Positions 17,616-28,304 of a stretch of 64,000 bases of DNA are shown in pieces. The DNA comes from Neorhizobium galegae bv. orientalis str. HAMBI 540 (GTDB lineage: Bacteria > Pseudomonadota > Alphaproteobacteria > Rhizobiales > Rhizobiaceae), in assembly GCF_000731315.1 (NCBI RefSeq), contig NZ_HG938353.1:62001-126000 (forward strand), written 5' to 3'. Numbering within the stretch: the first letter of the stretch is position 1; the number at the start of each line of letters is the position of its first letter. The notes beneath the pieces were generated by a model. The model had not been told where the DNA came from. It saw nothing but the letters and a program-made list of their open reading frames with translations, and searched no databases. A program made the translations under genes and the position numbers.

Positions 17616-18794
17616 ATGATGCTCGACTACCATTCTCTTCTGCTCGCGCTGGGCGTCTCGGCGGCGTGCCTGATGGTGACGCTGTTCGGTACATGGTACT
17701 CACGTCGCACCGATTCCTTCCTTCTCACCCTTGTCATCGCGCTCTGCCTCACTGTCTCGGGCATTTTCGCCTATAGTTCCTATACCGTCGAGGCCGACGT
17801 TATGGGTGCCTCGATCGCCTATACGTTCCTGATGGCGGGGTTCGGCACGATCTATGCGGCATCGGTGCAGTTCCGCAGCGGGACCCGGCCCTGGATAACG
17901 GCCGGTGCCATCACCGCCGCTTCCGTGGCTTTTGGCCTGCCGCTGATGATTGCTGGCTTCGACGGCCTCGGGTTCATCGTCATGAACCTTGCCACGGCCG
18001 GGCTGCTCCTCGAAACCGCCAGGCAATATTGGCGCGCACGCCGGGAGGCGCCGGGACCGCTCATCGGAATGGCAGTACTTTACGCCGCCACCGCGGTGTC
18101 TTTCGCGCTATGTGCCGTCGTCCTGATCGACGGGCAACAATGGGTGCTGGGCCACGCGCCCGACAACTGGGCCGAAAACCTCAATATCGCTGTCTGCATC
18201 GCCGGCATGACCGGCATCGGCGCGCTGTCGCTGGCGCTCCACCAGTGGCGCATGGCGACCCACCATCGCCACGAGGCGATGACCGATGCTCTGACGGGGC
18301 TTCTCAACCGCCGCGCTCTCTTCGAGCAGCATGCCCATCGCACGCTCGGTTCGTCGACCGCGGTCATCGTTTTCGATATCGACCGGTTCAAGTCCATCAA
18401 CGATCAGCATGGCCATGCTGCCGGTGACCAGGTGCTGAGGTTGTTTGCCGAAGATCTCACGAGCGGCATGAAAATTCGCAATACCGTCGCGCGGCTTGGC
18501 GGCGAGGAATTCGTGATGATCCTCGACGGAGTTCTCCCCGGACGGGCTGAGCGGATCGCCAGTGACATCTCCCGCCGGTTCGCCGCTCGCGAGACCGTCA
18601 TCGGCGAGGCGGTGCTGAAATGCACTGTCAGCGCCGGTGTGGCCGTCGGTGCCCCGACCGGCCAACCTTTCGAAACCGTACTCGGCCTCGCCGATAACGC
18701 GCTCTACGAAGCAAAGCGGGCTGGCCGCGACCGCGTGCATGTCGCGGGCTATCTGCGGCCGGTGGACCTGACCGAAACCCGCACCACCGCCTGA
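17616..18794 (+). CDS. Membrane diguanylate cyclase (GGDEF domain)
   Basis: A 392-residue protein that should make cyclic di-GMP from two GTP. The N-terminal ~220 residues form seven or so hydrophobic segments, an integral-membrane sensor module. The C-terminal GGDEF domain begins near [13 protein letters not shown], contains [15 protein letters not shown] and has an intact active-site loop GGEEF (residues 295-299). The usual upstream inhibitory I-site RxxD is absent (RNTV at that point), so product inhibition is not expected through that site. I chose the ATG at 17616 because GAGAGAGC lies upstream; a more distal in-frame ATG at 17592 is less likely. Confidence 0.9.
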   Translation: MMLDYHSLLLALGVSAACLMVTLFGTWYSRRTDSFLLTLVIALCLTVSGIFAYSSYTVEADVMGASIAYTFLMAGFGTIYAASVQFRSGTRPWITAGAITAASVAFGLPLMIAGFDGLGFIVMNLATAGLLLETARQYWRARREAPGPLIGMAVLYAATAVSFALCAVVLIDGQQWVLGHAPDNWAENLNIAVCIAGMTGIGALSLALHQWRMATHHRHEAMTDALTGLLNRRALFEQHAHRTLGSSTAVIVFDIDRFKSINDQHGHAAGDQVLRLFAEDLTSGMKIRNTVARLGGEEFVMILDGVLPGRAERIASDISRRFAARETVIGEAVLKCTVSAGVAVGAPTGQPFETVLGLADNALYEAKRAGRDRVHVAGYLRPVDLTETRTTA

Positions 18795-18879
18795 TCCCCT
18801 CCTTATTTTCCACATCGTCTGGCATACTCTGCCGCATGCTGCTATTGCGGCGCGTGGTTTTGACAAAAGGAGCGGGCGC

Positions 18880-19575
18880 ATGATTCAAACCACATTTCCG
18901 GACCGCGGCGTAATGGCCGAGCTGATGGCAAAGATGCTCTGGGAGATCGGAGCGGTTCATTTCAGCGCCGACAAGCCCTACAAGTTCGCCTCCGGCCTGA
19001 TGAGCCCCGTCTATATCGACTGCCGCAAGCTGATTTCCTATCCGCGCATCCGCTCGGCGATCATGGATTTCGCGGCCGCTACCGTTATGCGTGAAGCAGG
19101 CTTTGAAAAGTTCGATTGCATCGCGGGCGGCGAGACGGCCGGTATCCCCTTTGCCGCATTCCTTGCCGAGCGGCTCGGCCTGCCGATGATCTATGTCCGC
19201 AAGGCGCCGAAGGGCCATGGCCGCAATGCACAGATCGAAGGCCATATGCCGGAGGGTGCGCGTGTGCTGGTCATCGAGGACCTGACGACCGCCGGCGGCA
19301 GCATGTTCAAGTTCATCGATGCGATCCGCGCCGCCGGCGCTACCGTTGATCACGGCATCGCGCTCTTCTTCTACGATATTTTCCCGGAAGCCTACGAGCG
19401 TTTCTCGAACGGCCAGGTAAAGCTGCATCACATCGCCACCTGGCGCAACGTCCTGGCGGCAGCCAGGGAAGGCAAGCTTTTCGATGACAACACGCTCTCG
19501 GAAGTCGAGGCCTTCCTCGACGCGCCGCTGGCCTGGTCGGGACGCAATGGCGGCGTCAGCGAGATCGCTCTCTGA
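18880..19575 (+). CDS. pyrE: Orotate phosphoribosyltransferase
   Basis: Forms orotidine monophosphate from orotate and PRPP, the fifth step of pyrimidine synthesis. The PRPP-binding motif is [14 protein letters not shown] at about residues 128-141. The flexible-loop region [14 protein letters not shown] and the N-terminal [13 protein letters not shown] segment are typical. At 231 residues it is slightly longer than the enterobacterial enzyme, as usual for alphaproteobacteria. The ATG at 18880 follows AAAGGAGCGGGCGC. Confidence 0.95.
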   Translation: MIQTTFPDRGVMAELMAKMLWEIGAVHFSADKPYKFASGLMSPVYIDCRKLISYPRIRSAIMDFAAATVMREAGFEKFDCIAGGETAGIPFAAFLAERLGLPMIYVRKAPKGHGRNAQIEGHMPEGARVLVIEDLTTAGGSMFKFIDAIRAAGATVDHGIALFFYDIFPEAYERFSNGQVKLHHIATWRNVLAAAREGKLFDDNTLSEVEAFLDAPLAWSGRNGGVSEIAL

Positions 19576-19651
19576 TTTTTTGCTCTGGCCTTTTGGCAAA
19601 AGCTCGCTTAATCGATTGAAAATTGCTGAGAAAGCGCGCGGGAGGATTTTT

Positions 19652-20578
19652 ATGATTTTGTGCTGCGGCGAAGCCCTGATCGATATGCTTCCGCGTGACA
19701 CCACGCTCGGTGAAAAAGGCTTTGCGCCTTACGCGGGCGGCGCGATCTTCAACACCGCGATTGCGCTCGGGCGGCTTGGCCAGCCGACCGCGTTTTTCAC
19801 CGGCATTTCCGATGACTTGATGGGCGATGTCCTGCGGGACACGCTGGCAAAGAGCGGCGTGGACTACAGCCTTGCGGCTGTCTCTTCTCGCCCGACCACC
19901 ATTGCCTTCGTGAAACTCGTCAACGGCCAGGCGACCTACGCCTTCTACGACGAAGGCACTGCCGGCCGGATGATCACCGAGGCTGACCTGCCGGCGCTCG
20001 GCGATGACTGCGAGGCCATGCATTTCGGCGCGATCAGCCTTATCCCCGAACCCTGCGGCGCGACCTACGAGGCGTTGATGGCTCGCGAATACCGCAAACG
20101 GGTGATCTCCTTCGATCCGAATATCCGCCCCGGCTTCATCAAGGACAAACCAAAACACATGGACCGCGTCCGCCGGATGGCCGCCATGTCCGACATCATC
20201 AAATTTTCCGATGAGGATCTAGACTGGTTCGGCATGCAGGGCGACCATGACGCGCTGGCTGCGCATTGGCTGGAGCAGGGCGCCAAGCTGGTGGTCCTCA
20301 CCCGTGGTGCGGATGGCGCCACCGGTTATACCAAAAACTTCAAGGTTTCGGTGCCGAGCGAGCGCGTGACGGTGGTCGATACAGTCGGCGCAGGCGATAC
20401 GTTCGATGCGGGCATTCTGGCCTCGCTGAAGATGCAGGACCTGCTGACCAAGGAAAAGGTCGCGGGCTTGACCGAGGATGCCGTGAGCAAAGCTCTCGCA
20501 CTCGGCGCAAAGGCCGCTGCCGTCACGGTATCGCGGGCGGGCGCCAACCCGCCTTTCGCCCATGAGATCGGTCTGTGA
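19652..20578 (+). CDS. PfkB-family sugar kinase (fructokinase-like)
   Basis: A 308-residue ribokinase-family kinase. The N-terminal glycine-rich block is GGAIFNTAIALGRLG. The C-terminal PfkB signature VDTVGAGDTFDAGIL contains the catalytic Asp and anion hole. The overall pattern (ILCCGEALIDMLP at the start) resembles bacterial fructokinases. Start at 19652 is set by GGAGGA six bases upstream; the open frame extends further 5' but into pyrE. Its proximity to pgi, convergent just downstream, would fit conversion of fructose to fructose-6-phosphate and on to glucose-6-phosphate, but the sugar is inferred. Confidence 0.85.
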   Translation: MILCCGEALIDMLPRDTTLGEKGFAPYAGGAIFNTAIALGRLGQPTAFFTGISDDLMGDVLRDTLAKSGVDYSLAAVSSRPTTIAFVKLVNGQATYAFYDEGTAGRMITEADLPALGDDCEAMHFGAISLIPEPCGATYEALMAREYRKRVISFDPNIRPGFIKDKPKHMDRVRRMAAMSDIIKFSDEDLDWFGMQGDHDALAAHWLEQGAKLVVLTRGADGATGYTKNFKVSVPSERVTVVDTVGAGDTFDAGILASLKMQDLLTKEKVAGLTEDAVSKALALGAKAAAVTVSRAGANPPFAHEIGL

Positions 20579-20602
20579 GGTCCTATCCCCAGTCCGCAAA
20601 GG

Positions 20603-20632
20603 AAAATAGCTCGGCCCCCTGATAGGGGCCGA
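20603..20632 (-). terminator. Intrinsic terminator after pgi
   Basis: TCGGCCCC (20611-20618) pairs with GGGGCCGA (20625-20632) around a six-base loop. On the minus strand it is followed by CTATTTTCC. It lies five bases after the pgi stop and may also end the convergent sugar-kinase transcript. Confidence 0.75.
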
Positions 20633-20636
20633 AACG

Positions 20637-22262
<1,626 letters not shown>

Positions 22263-22349
22263 GGGTGATTCCTCGGCACTCGAAATGGGATGATCGGGAA
22301 CCTATTCCGTTTTGATGTCAAATCAAGCACGGCCGTGGCGGCGATGCGT

Positions 22350-23654
22350 TTATTGTCCAACCGCCGTCTCGACGGCGTTGCCGATCGAGTTGCCGAAGCG
22401 GTCGACCTGGTCCTTGTAGTTCCGGCGGGTGGTCGGATCGAAGATGGCGATCGGCGTGCTGACGGCTACGCTGGCGGCGCTGCCCACGGTCTGAGCCGTG
22501 CCGAGGGCCACGGCGCCGAGCGTCTCGCCGAGCCCGACGTCTGAGTCGGTCACCGTCTGCCCGGCGATCAGCCGGTTGCCGATCAGCTTCACCACCTCCG
22601 GGCTTTCGGCGAATTTTCCGTGGTTCAGCCGGTCGCCGGTCTTGAGCGCCGTGAGGTCGAGAACCACGATGCCGGCCTTCTCGAATTCGCTGCGATAGGG
22701 TTCGACAGTCGGATCCACCTGGCCGAGCCGGTCGATATTGCCGGAAATCCGTCGCGACAGGCTGAGCGCCCGATCGTCGCGGGAGACGAACAGCGTGAAA
22801 TGTGGCCGCTTTTCGCCGATCTCGGCAAGCTGCTGGCCGAACACGTCGACATCGAGATCCGGGGAGGCAAGGATGACGTTCTGGATCTTCGGCGCCACCC
22901 TGCCGTCGCGGATCGCCATCTGTCGGAGCGCCTCGACGGTCAGCCATGATCCCATCGAATGGGCCATGACGGTGATCTCGCCGACGCCAGGCTCCTTCGC
23001 CAGCCGCCGCAGCATCTCCTCCAGCGCATCGCGGGAATAGTTGGTGCTTTCCTTGTCGTAGTTATAGGCAAAGATGCTGCCGCGAGACGGCCAAGTGAAA
23101 AGGACCGGAGCCACATCCGCATTGGAGTCGTGGACGATCTGGGCGAAGCGATAAACTGCGTCCTCGTAGCGGTTGTTGAACCCGTGCACGAAGACGAAGA
23201 CCCGACGGCTCTTGCCCAGGTGGCCCTTGAGCCAGGATTGGGCCGCCGGGGCGGCGAGTGGCGTCACGGAAACCGTCGCGAACTCCTTCGCCGGATTGGC
23301 AGGCAGCTTCGATGGCCACTGCACCTGCCCGATCTCGCGAGCCTTGTCGGGCGGGATGGAGACTGCAATTTCGGTAACGACAGGTTCCTTGCCGCGCTCG
23401 CCGGAAAACAGCACGCCGGGCGTCTCTGTCGGGCGTCGCGTAGTTGCCACCAGCACGTCAACTTTCGAGGTCCCGGCTGCCTGCGTCTGGGTCGGAATGA
23501 GCACGCCTTCGGGGCGCCCCGCACAGCCTGCAAGAACGCTCAGCACCGTGAGAACGGCGATCACATGAAACGAAAATCCGGCGCGGCTTTCCAAGCGAAC
23601 TCCAACATGCTTTGCCCAGCCCCCGCGGAAAGGGCTAATCAAGGACTGCCGCAT
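22350..23654 (-). CDS. Alpha/beta-hydrolase lipoprotein (DUF900 family)
   Basis: A 434-residue predicted lipoprotein with a DUF900-type alpha/beta-hydrolase domain. A hydrophobic stretch (VIAVLTVLSVLAGC) ends in a lipobox with acylated Cys44. The hydrolase core has VFVFVHGFNN (oxyanion region), PVLFTWPSRG and the nucleophile elbow VMAHSMGSWL. A later Asp and His may complete the triad. Substrate is unknown. The N-terminal 30 residues before the signal segment are unusually long, so a shorter start is possible. It follows fadD by 77 bases on the same strand, so cotranscription is possible. Confidence 0.82.
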   Translation of the reverse strand: MRQSLISPFRGGWAKHVGVRLESRAGFSFHVIAVLTVLSVLAGCAGRPEGVLIPTQTQAAGTSKVDVLVATTRRPTETPGVLFSGERGKEPVVTEIAVSIPPDKAREIGQVQWPSKLPANPAKEFATVSVTPLAAPAAQSWLKGHLGKSRRVFVFVHGFNNRYEDAVYRFAQIVHDSNADVAPVLFTWPSRGSIFAYNYDKESTNYSRDALEEMLRRLAKEPGVGEITVMAHSMGSWLTVEALRQMAIRDGRVAPKIQNVILASPDLDVDVFGQQLAEIGEKRPHFTLFVSRDDRALSLSRRISGNIDRLGQVDPTVEPYRSEFEKAGIVVLDLTALKTGDRLNHGKFAESPEVVKLIGNRLIAGQTVTDSDVGLGETLGAVALGTAQTVGSAASVAVSTPIAIFDPTTRRNYKDQVDRFGNSIGNAVETAVGQ

Positions 23655-23731
23655 CGTCCACCGCTAACGGAAGGATTCCGGCTTTACTGCACACGCTTGG
23701 TCGTCATCTGTCGCAGCGTTGCAACGGTAGG

Positions 23732-25429
23732 TTAGCCGCGCAGCTCCCGCCGCAGGATCTTGCCGACATTGGATTTCGGCAGCTCGGTGCGGAATTCGAT
23801 GAAGCGCGGGCGTTTGTAGCCGGTCAGGTTGGTCACGCAATGGGCCTTGACGTCCGCCTCCGTCAGGTTCGGATCCTTCTTGACCACGAAGAGCTTCACG
23901 GCCTCGCCGGAATGTTCGTCCGGCACGCCGATCGCCGCGCATTCCAGCACGCCGGGATGGGTTGCCACGACTTCCTCGACTTCGTTCGGATAAACGTTGA
24001 AGCCGGAGACGAGGATCATGTCCTTCTTGCGGTCGACGATTTTGGTATAGCCTTGGCGGTCCATGTAGCCCATGTCGCCGGTCCGGAAATAACCGTCCGC
24101 CGTCATGACCTTGGCGGTTTCGTCCGGGCGGTTCCAGTAACCGGCCATCACCTGGGGGCCGCGGATGCAGATCTCTCCGACATCGCCGAGTTCCACCTCG
24201 GAATCGTCGTCGTTACGGATCGAGATTTCCGTGGACGAGATGGGAAGTCCGATCATGCCGCTGAATTCGGTGGCGTCGAGCCGGTTCGCGGTGGCGACCG
24301 GCGAGGTTTCCGACAGGCCGTAACCCTCGGTGATCTGGCTATGGGTCATCTTCAGCCAGCGTTCGGCGACCGGCCGCTGCACAGACATGCCGCCGCCAAA
24401 AACGAGGATCATCGAGGAGAAATCCAGCTTCTGGAAGTCCGGATTGTTCATCAACGCATTGAACAGCGTGTTGAGCCCGGGGAAGACATGGATCTTGTAT
24501 TTCTGCAGTTCCTTGACGAAGGCCGGAATATCGCGCGGGTTGGCGATCAGGATATTGTGGCTGCCGGTCGCGACACCCATCAGCGAATTCACCGTCAGCG
24601 CAAAGATATGATAGAGCGGGAGGGCGCAGAGGAACTGGATCTGCTCTGGGCGCGGTTTGTTGAGGAAGGCGGTCTCCAGCCACAGGGCCATCTGCTCCTT
24701 GTTGGCGAGCAGGTTGGCATGGGTGAGGATGGCGCCCTTGGAAATACCGGTCGTGCCGCCCGTATACTGCAGGAAGGCGATATCGCGAGGCGAGACCTCG
24801 ACCGCATTCATCGTCTGCCGGGTGCCTTCGGCAATCACCTGCTTGAAGCTTCGGGTTGATGGCAGCGACCATTCCGGCACGAGTTTCTTCACCTTGCGCA
24901 CGACCAGATTGACGATATGGCCCTTCAAGCCGAGCATGTCGCCCATCGTGGCGACGACCACGTGCTTGATCTCCGTCTGCGGCAAGGCCTGCTGCACCGT
25001 ATGGGCAAAGTTTTCGAGCACGAAGATCGCCTTGGCACCGGCATCTTTCAGCTGGTAGGCCAGCTCGCGTGGCGTATAGAGCGGGTTGACGTTGACGACG
25101 ACCATGCCGACGCGAAGGATGCCGTAGACGATCACCGGGTTCTGGAGAATGTTCGGCAGCATCACCGCCACGCGATCGCCCTTGACCAGGCCCTGGGCCT
25201 GCAGCCAGGCGGCGACCTTGCGGCTTTCCCCTTCGAGCGCTCGGTAGGTGAGCGCCTTGCCCATGCTCGAAAAGGCGGCGCGGTCGGCATAGCGCGCGCA
25301 GCTTTCCTCGAACAGTGCTCCGAGGGATTGATGCTGCAGCGGCGGGATTTCGGCCGGCACTGTCGGCGGGTAGGAGGCAAGCCAGATCTTGGGCGGATTG
25401 GCACCGGTACGTGCGGTGACTTCGTTCAT
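23732..25429 (-). CDS. fadD: Long-chain fatty acid-CoA ligase
   Basis: A 565-residue ANL-superfamily acyl-CoA synthetase that activates fatty acids to acyl-CoA via acyl-adenylate. The ATP loop is LQYTGGTTGISKGAILTH (about residues 217-234). Further core motifs are EGYGLSETSP, GYFRTGDMGYMD and the hinge region VDRKKDMILVSGFNVYP. C-terminal Lys in KSNVGKILRREL completes the set. Length and motifs match FadD. GAGGAGG precedes the ATG. A perfect-armed palindrome (25573-25592) upstream may bind a fatty-acid-type regulator. Confidence 0.94.
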   Translation of the reverse strand: MNEVTARTGANPPKIWLASYPPTVPAEIPPLQHQSLGALFEESCARYADRAAFSSMGKALTYRALEGESRKVAAWLQAQGLVKGDRVAVMLPNILQNPVIVYGILRVGMVVVNVNPLYTPRELAYQLKDAGAKAIFVLENFAHTVQQALPQTEIKHVVVATMGDMLGLKGHIVNLVVRKVKKLVPEWSLPSTRSFKQVIAEGTRQTMNAVEVSPRDIAFLQYTGGTTGISKGAILTHANLLANKEQMALWLETAFLNKPRPEQIQFLCALPLYHIFALTVNSLMGVATGSHNILIANPRDIPAFVKELQKYKIHVFPGLNTLFNALMNNPDFQKLDFSSMILVFGGGMSVQRPVAERWLKMTHSQITEGYGLSETSPVATANRLDATEFSGMIGLPISSTEISIRNDDDSEVELGDVGEICIRGPQVMAGYWNRPDETAKVMTADGYFRTGDMGYMDRQGYTKIVDRKKDMILVSGFNVYPNEVEEVVATHPGVLECAAIGVPDEHSGEAVKLFVVKKDPNLTEADVKAHCVTNLTGYKRPRFIEFRTELPKSNVGKILRRELRG

Positions 25430-25572
25430 GCTGGACCTCCTCTATCGTTTTTCTTGTTATCCCGCGCTTTCCCGGCGCGTGCGGGTCAGGTCCTCCACCT
25501 TCCCGCGAACAACAGCTTATGCCATGCCACGGTAGCATCAAGCCATAGACACAGATATAAACAGCTATCTTA

Positions 25573-25592
25573 CTTTGACGTAAACGTCAAAG
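25573..25592. promoter_or_regulatory. Palindrome in the fadD / PRC-barrel intergenic region
   Basis: CTTTGACGT-AA-ACGTCAAAG has nine-base perfect arms around a two-base centre. It lies 144 bases upstream of fadD and 104 bases upstream of the PRC-barrel gene. A related palindrome, TTTACG-CAAA-CGTAAA, lies upstream of the nitronate monooxygenase gene. The shape resembles operators recalled for fatty-acid and branched-chain amino-acid catabolic regulators in proteobacteria such as LiuR; the match was not checked. Confidence 0.55.
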
Positions 25593-25695
25593 ACGGCATG
25601 GGCGAGTGTATTTGGACGAACAACGGAACATCCGAAAGGGTATGGCGTTTTCCCAACCTAATAAAATGCATGAGGAATCACAAAGGAGGCGCGCA

Positions 25696-26088
25696 ATGTT
25701 GCATCAAGAACCACGAGCCGGACAGGACCCCTATGTCAAGGATACCCCGTCGCTGATCGCCAGCGATAAGGTGGAAGGGACGAAGGTTTATGGCGCCGAC
25801 GGCAAGCATATAGGCTCTATCGCCCGAGTGCTTCTGGAAAAGCGCGGCGGCCGCGTCGGATATGCGGTCCTGAGCTTCGGCGGTTTTCTGGGTATCGGCG
25901 ACGACTATTACCCGCTGCCCTGGGAAAAGCTTCGTTACGACGAACAGCTCGACGGCTACCGCATCGACCTGACCAAGGACCAGATCACCGGCGCCCCGCG
26001 TTACCGCGATCTGGATGACGATACCTGGTACAACGACAAGGGCCGGACGATCTACGACTATTACGGCATTCCGCCGTACTGGATGTAG
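25696..26088 (+). CDS. PRC-barrel domain protein
   Basis: A 130-residue soluble protein with one PRC-barrel domain. The domain covers about residues 18-100: SLIASDKVEGTKVYGADGKH, then IGSIARVLLEKRGGRVGYAV and YYPLPWEKLRYDEQLDGYRI. The C-terminal end is rich in Tyr, Trp and Asp (DDDTWYNDKGRTIYDYYGIP). PRC barrels occur in photosynthetic reaction centres, RimM and many stress-induced small proteins. AAAGGAGG ending eight bases before 25696 fixes the start, although the frame is open further upstream. Role unknown; it diverges from fadD. Confidence 0.88.
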   Translation: MLHQEPRAGQDPYVKDTPSLIASDKVEGTKVYGADGKHIGSIARVLLEKRGGRVGYAVLSFGGFLGIGDDYYPLPWEKLRYDEQLDGYRIDLTKDQITGAPRYRDLDDDTWYNDKGRTIYDYYGIPPYWM

Positions 26089-26110
26089 GCGTCACGCCAA
26101 TGGAACTCCG

Positions 26111-26137
26111 GAGGCTCCGCGTTGCGGGGCCTCTTTT
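26111..26137 (+). terminator. Intrinsic terminator after the PRC-barrel gene
   Basis: GAGGCTCCGC (26111-26120) pairs with GCGGGGCCTC (26124-26133) over ten pairs including one G-T wobble, with a three-base loop and TTTT after it. It lies inside the upstream extension of the next open frame, which argues against any start for that gene before about 26150. Confidence 0.8.
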
Positions 26138-26186
26138 CGTTTATTTAATTCTCCTGATGCAAGGTCCTCGCGACAAGGGGACGGCG

Positions 26187-27299
26187 ATGACGGGAAAGAC
26201 GGAAGCGGGCACGGTCCGCGATTTCGAGCGCGGTGATATCGAAGCGGTAGCGCAGCTTTTCCAGGAGACGTTTCGCAAGTCGAAAGCGCCGTCGCCCTCA
26301 TTGATCGCCTATCTGGAAGAAGCCTTTTTCGATCATCCCTGGGCTGAGCCCGACATCCGGTCGAAGGTGTTTGCGGAGGCTGATGGAAGGGTATCCGGTT
26401 TCATCGGCGTCTTTCCGTCGCGGCTGGAGCTCGATGGCCGGCCGCTTCGCGCAGCCTTTGCAGGTTCTATGATGGTTCGGAATCCGAAGGAAAATCCACT
26501 CGCCGGCGCGCGGCTGTTGCGCTCCTTCCTTGCCGGTCCGCAGGATATCTCGCTTACCGAAACCGCCAATGCCACCGCGCTCGGCATGTGGCAGAAGGCC
26601 GGCCATCCTCTCGATCCCGGTTACAGCATGAACTGGCTGCGCATCCTGCGTCCCGCCTCCGCAGCGGTCGAGATCCTGGCCAGGCGGTTGCGTCCCGCGG
26701 CCCTCCTGCGTCCCTTCGGCCGGATCGCCGACCGTGGCTCGGCTTTGGTCCGTATGACGCCTCTTCGGCCGGCCGAACGCGGCGCCTCAAAGATCACGTT
26801 CCGCGATGTCACCCGCGAGCAGTTCGGCACGGCGCTTCCGGCGCTTGCCTTGAACTATCCCCTTCGTCCGCGCTGGGATGATCGTTCGTTGGCGTGGTTC
26901 CTGGATCAGGCGGAAAACAAGCGGAATTTCGGCTATCCGGAATGGCGCGTCGGCTTTGCTCCCGACGGCCGGCCGGTTGCAGCTTACGTCTATTTCGCCG
27001 GTCCCGGCGAGATCGCCTGGCTGCTGCAGGCGCTATCGGCCCCGAATGCGACCCCGGACCTCGTGGACGACCTGTTCGCGCACGCCTACGAGATAGGATG
27101 CTCCGGCATACGCGGCAGCGGACATCCATGGCTGATCCCGGCGCTGATGAGCCGCAAGACGATATTCTACGGCCGTTCCTTCTATGTCGCGCAGGCGCGC
27201 GACAAGAGCCTGCTGGAACCGATCAGGTCCGGCCAGGCGCTGATCAGCGGCCTCGCAGGGGAAAGCTGGACGCGCCTGATCGGCGACCGGTTCGAGTGA
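26187..27299 (+). CDS. GNAT-like acyltransferase
   Basis: A 370-residue protein with an N-terminal GNAT-type domain (VRDFERGDIEAVAQLFQETF to GSMMVRNPKENPLAGARLLR). A second half of related shape follows, as seen in large acyltransferases that modify cell-surface or carrier-bound molecules. The segment AGSMMVRNPKENPLAGARLL occupies the position of the acyl-CoA pyrophosphate loop. I chose ATG 26187 because the longer frame would run through a terminator hairpin; an ATG at 26157 is another option. It converges on the NadE-like/acyl ligase/ACP operon, with a six-base gap. Acyl donor and acceptor are unknown. Confidence 0.75.
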   Translation: MTGKTEAGTVRDFERGDIEAVAQLFQETFRKSKAPSPSLIAYLEEAFFDHPWAEPDIRSKVFAEADGRVSGFIGVFPSRLELDGRPLRAAFAGSMMVRNPKENPLAGARLLRSFLAGPQDISLTETANATALGMWQKAGHPLDPGYSMNWLRILRPASAAVEILARRLRPAALLRPFGRIADRGSALVRMTPLRPAERGASKITFRDVTREQFGTALPALALNYPLRPRWDDRSLAWFLDQAENKRNFGYPEWRVGFAPDGRPVAAYVYFAGPGEIAWLLQALSAPNATPDLVDDLFAHAYEIGCSGIRGSGHPWLIPALMSRKTIFYGRSFYVAQARDKSLLEPIRSGQALISGLAGESWTRLIGDRFE

Positions 27300-27305
27300 G
27301 ACTTC

Positions 27306-28304
27306 TCAGCCGAGCATCGTCACCGGCTCGGCATGCAGATATTCCGCCACCTTGCGTTTCGCGGCGATATTGCGCCAGACGGCGTCCACCTCGTCCGGCG
27401 TCAGGCCCGCGGCGTCGCCGACTTCTTCCCGCGATATGCCATTCTCTAGCCCGTAGAGGCACAGATCCATCCGGTCATAGGGCAGCGAGAAATAATACTC
27501 GTCCTGGCCCTGCGGCAGCGACCATGTGTCCGTCGTCGGCGGGCGCCGGCGGATGTCGGCGGGCACGCCGAGGGCTTCGGCAAGCTGATAGACCTGGCTC
27601 TTGTAGAGATGCGCGATCGGCTTGAAATCGGCGGCACCATCGCCGTTCTTCACGAAGAAGCCCTGGTCGTATTCGAGCCGGTTCGGCGTGCCGGCGACGG
27701 CAAAATTCAGCCGGTCGGCATGATAATATTCGATCTGCTTGCGGGTGCGCTGCTTCATGTTGGCGGCCGCGATCATGCCGAGATAGACCTCGAGCGGCAT
27801 GCGATGGCGGCTTTGTTCGCCGGCCGGATTGGCGACCACCAGCCAGGAAATGTTGTAACCGCGGCCGGTCAGAGCATTTTCCAGCACCACCTTGCAGCCC
27901 CAGCCGTCACCGAATTCCGGAACGATCTGGCGGATGAAGCCATCGCGGCGGGTATAACAGCCGGCCGCGGCAAGCGCCGGACCGATATCTTCGAGCACGG
28001 TCTCCACGCCGACCGCCTCTGCAAGCGCCTTGCCGAGCTTCAGGCTGCCCGGATCGGAATCATGTTCCGGCATGAAGATGCCTGTCACCTTGCCCGGACC
28101 GAGTGCGCGGGCGCAAAGAGCCGCGGTGACGCTGGAATCGATGCCGCCGGACAAGCCGAGCACTGCGCCGCGTTTGCGCAAATCCTTCAGCACTGTCTCC
28201 CGCAGCCAGCCGCAGATGCGTTCGATCGCGGCCTCCGCATCGAGCTTCAGCGTCTCGGCCGAGAATTTCTCCGCCCTTTGGGCCTGCTTCAGGCTCTGGA
28301 TCAT
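27306..28304 (-). CDS. NH3-dependent NAD synthetase-family ATP-pyrophosphatase
   Basis: A 332-residue member of the NadE family. The PP-loop SGGIDSSVTAALCARALG lies near residues 50-67. The second conserved stretch is AGTPNRLEYDQGFFVKNGDG, followed by FKPIAHLYKSQVYQLAEALG. There is no glutaminase domain, so ammonia or a partner must supply nitrogen. The gene is third in an operon with an ACP and an acyl-adenylating ligase, overlapping the ligase by four bases (ATGA). That context suggests a specialised amide-forming role rather than, or besides, NAD synthesis; the reaction is not proven by sequence. Confidence 0.85.
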   Translation of the reverse strand: MIQSLKQAQRAEKFSAETLKLDAEAAIERICGWLRETVLKDLRKRGAVLGLSGGIDSSVTAALCARALGPGKVTGIFMPEHDSDPGSLKLGKALAEAVGVETVLEDIGPALAAAGCYTRRDGFIRQIVPEFGDGWGCKVVLENALTGRGYNISWLVVANPAGEQSRHRMPLEVYLGMIAAANMKQRTRKQIEYYHADRLNFAVAGTPNRLEYDQGFFVKNGDGAADFKPIAHLYKSQVYQLAEALGVPADIRRRPPTTDTWSLPQGQDEYYFSLPYDRMDLCLYGLENGISREEVGDAAGLTPDEVDAVWRNIAAKRKVAEYLHAEPVTMLG

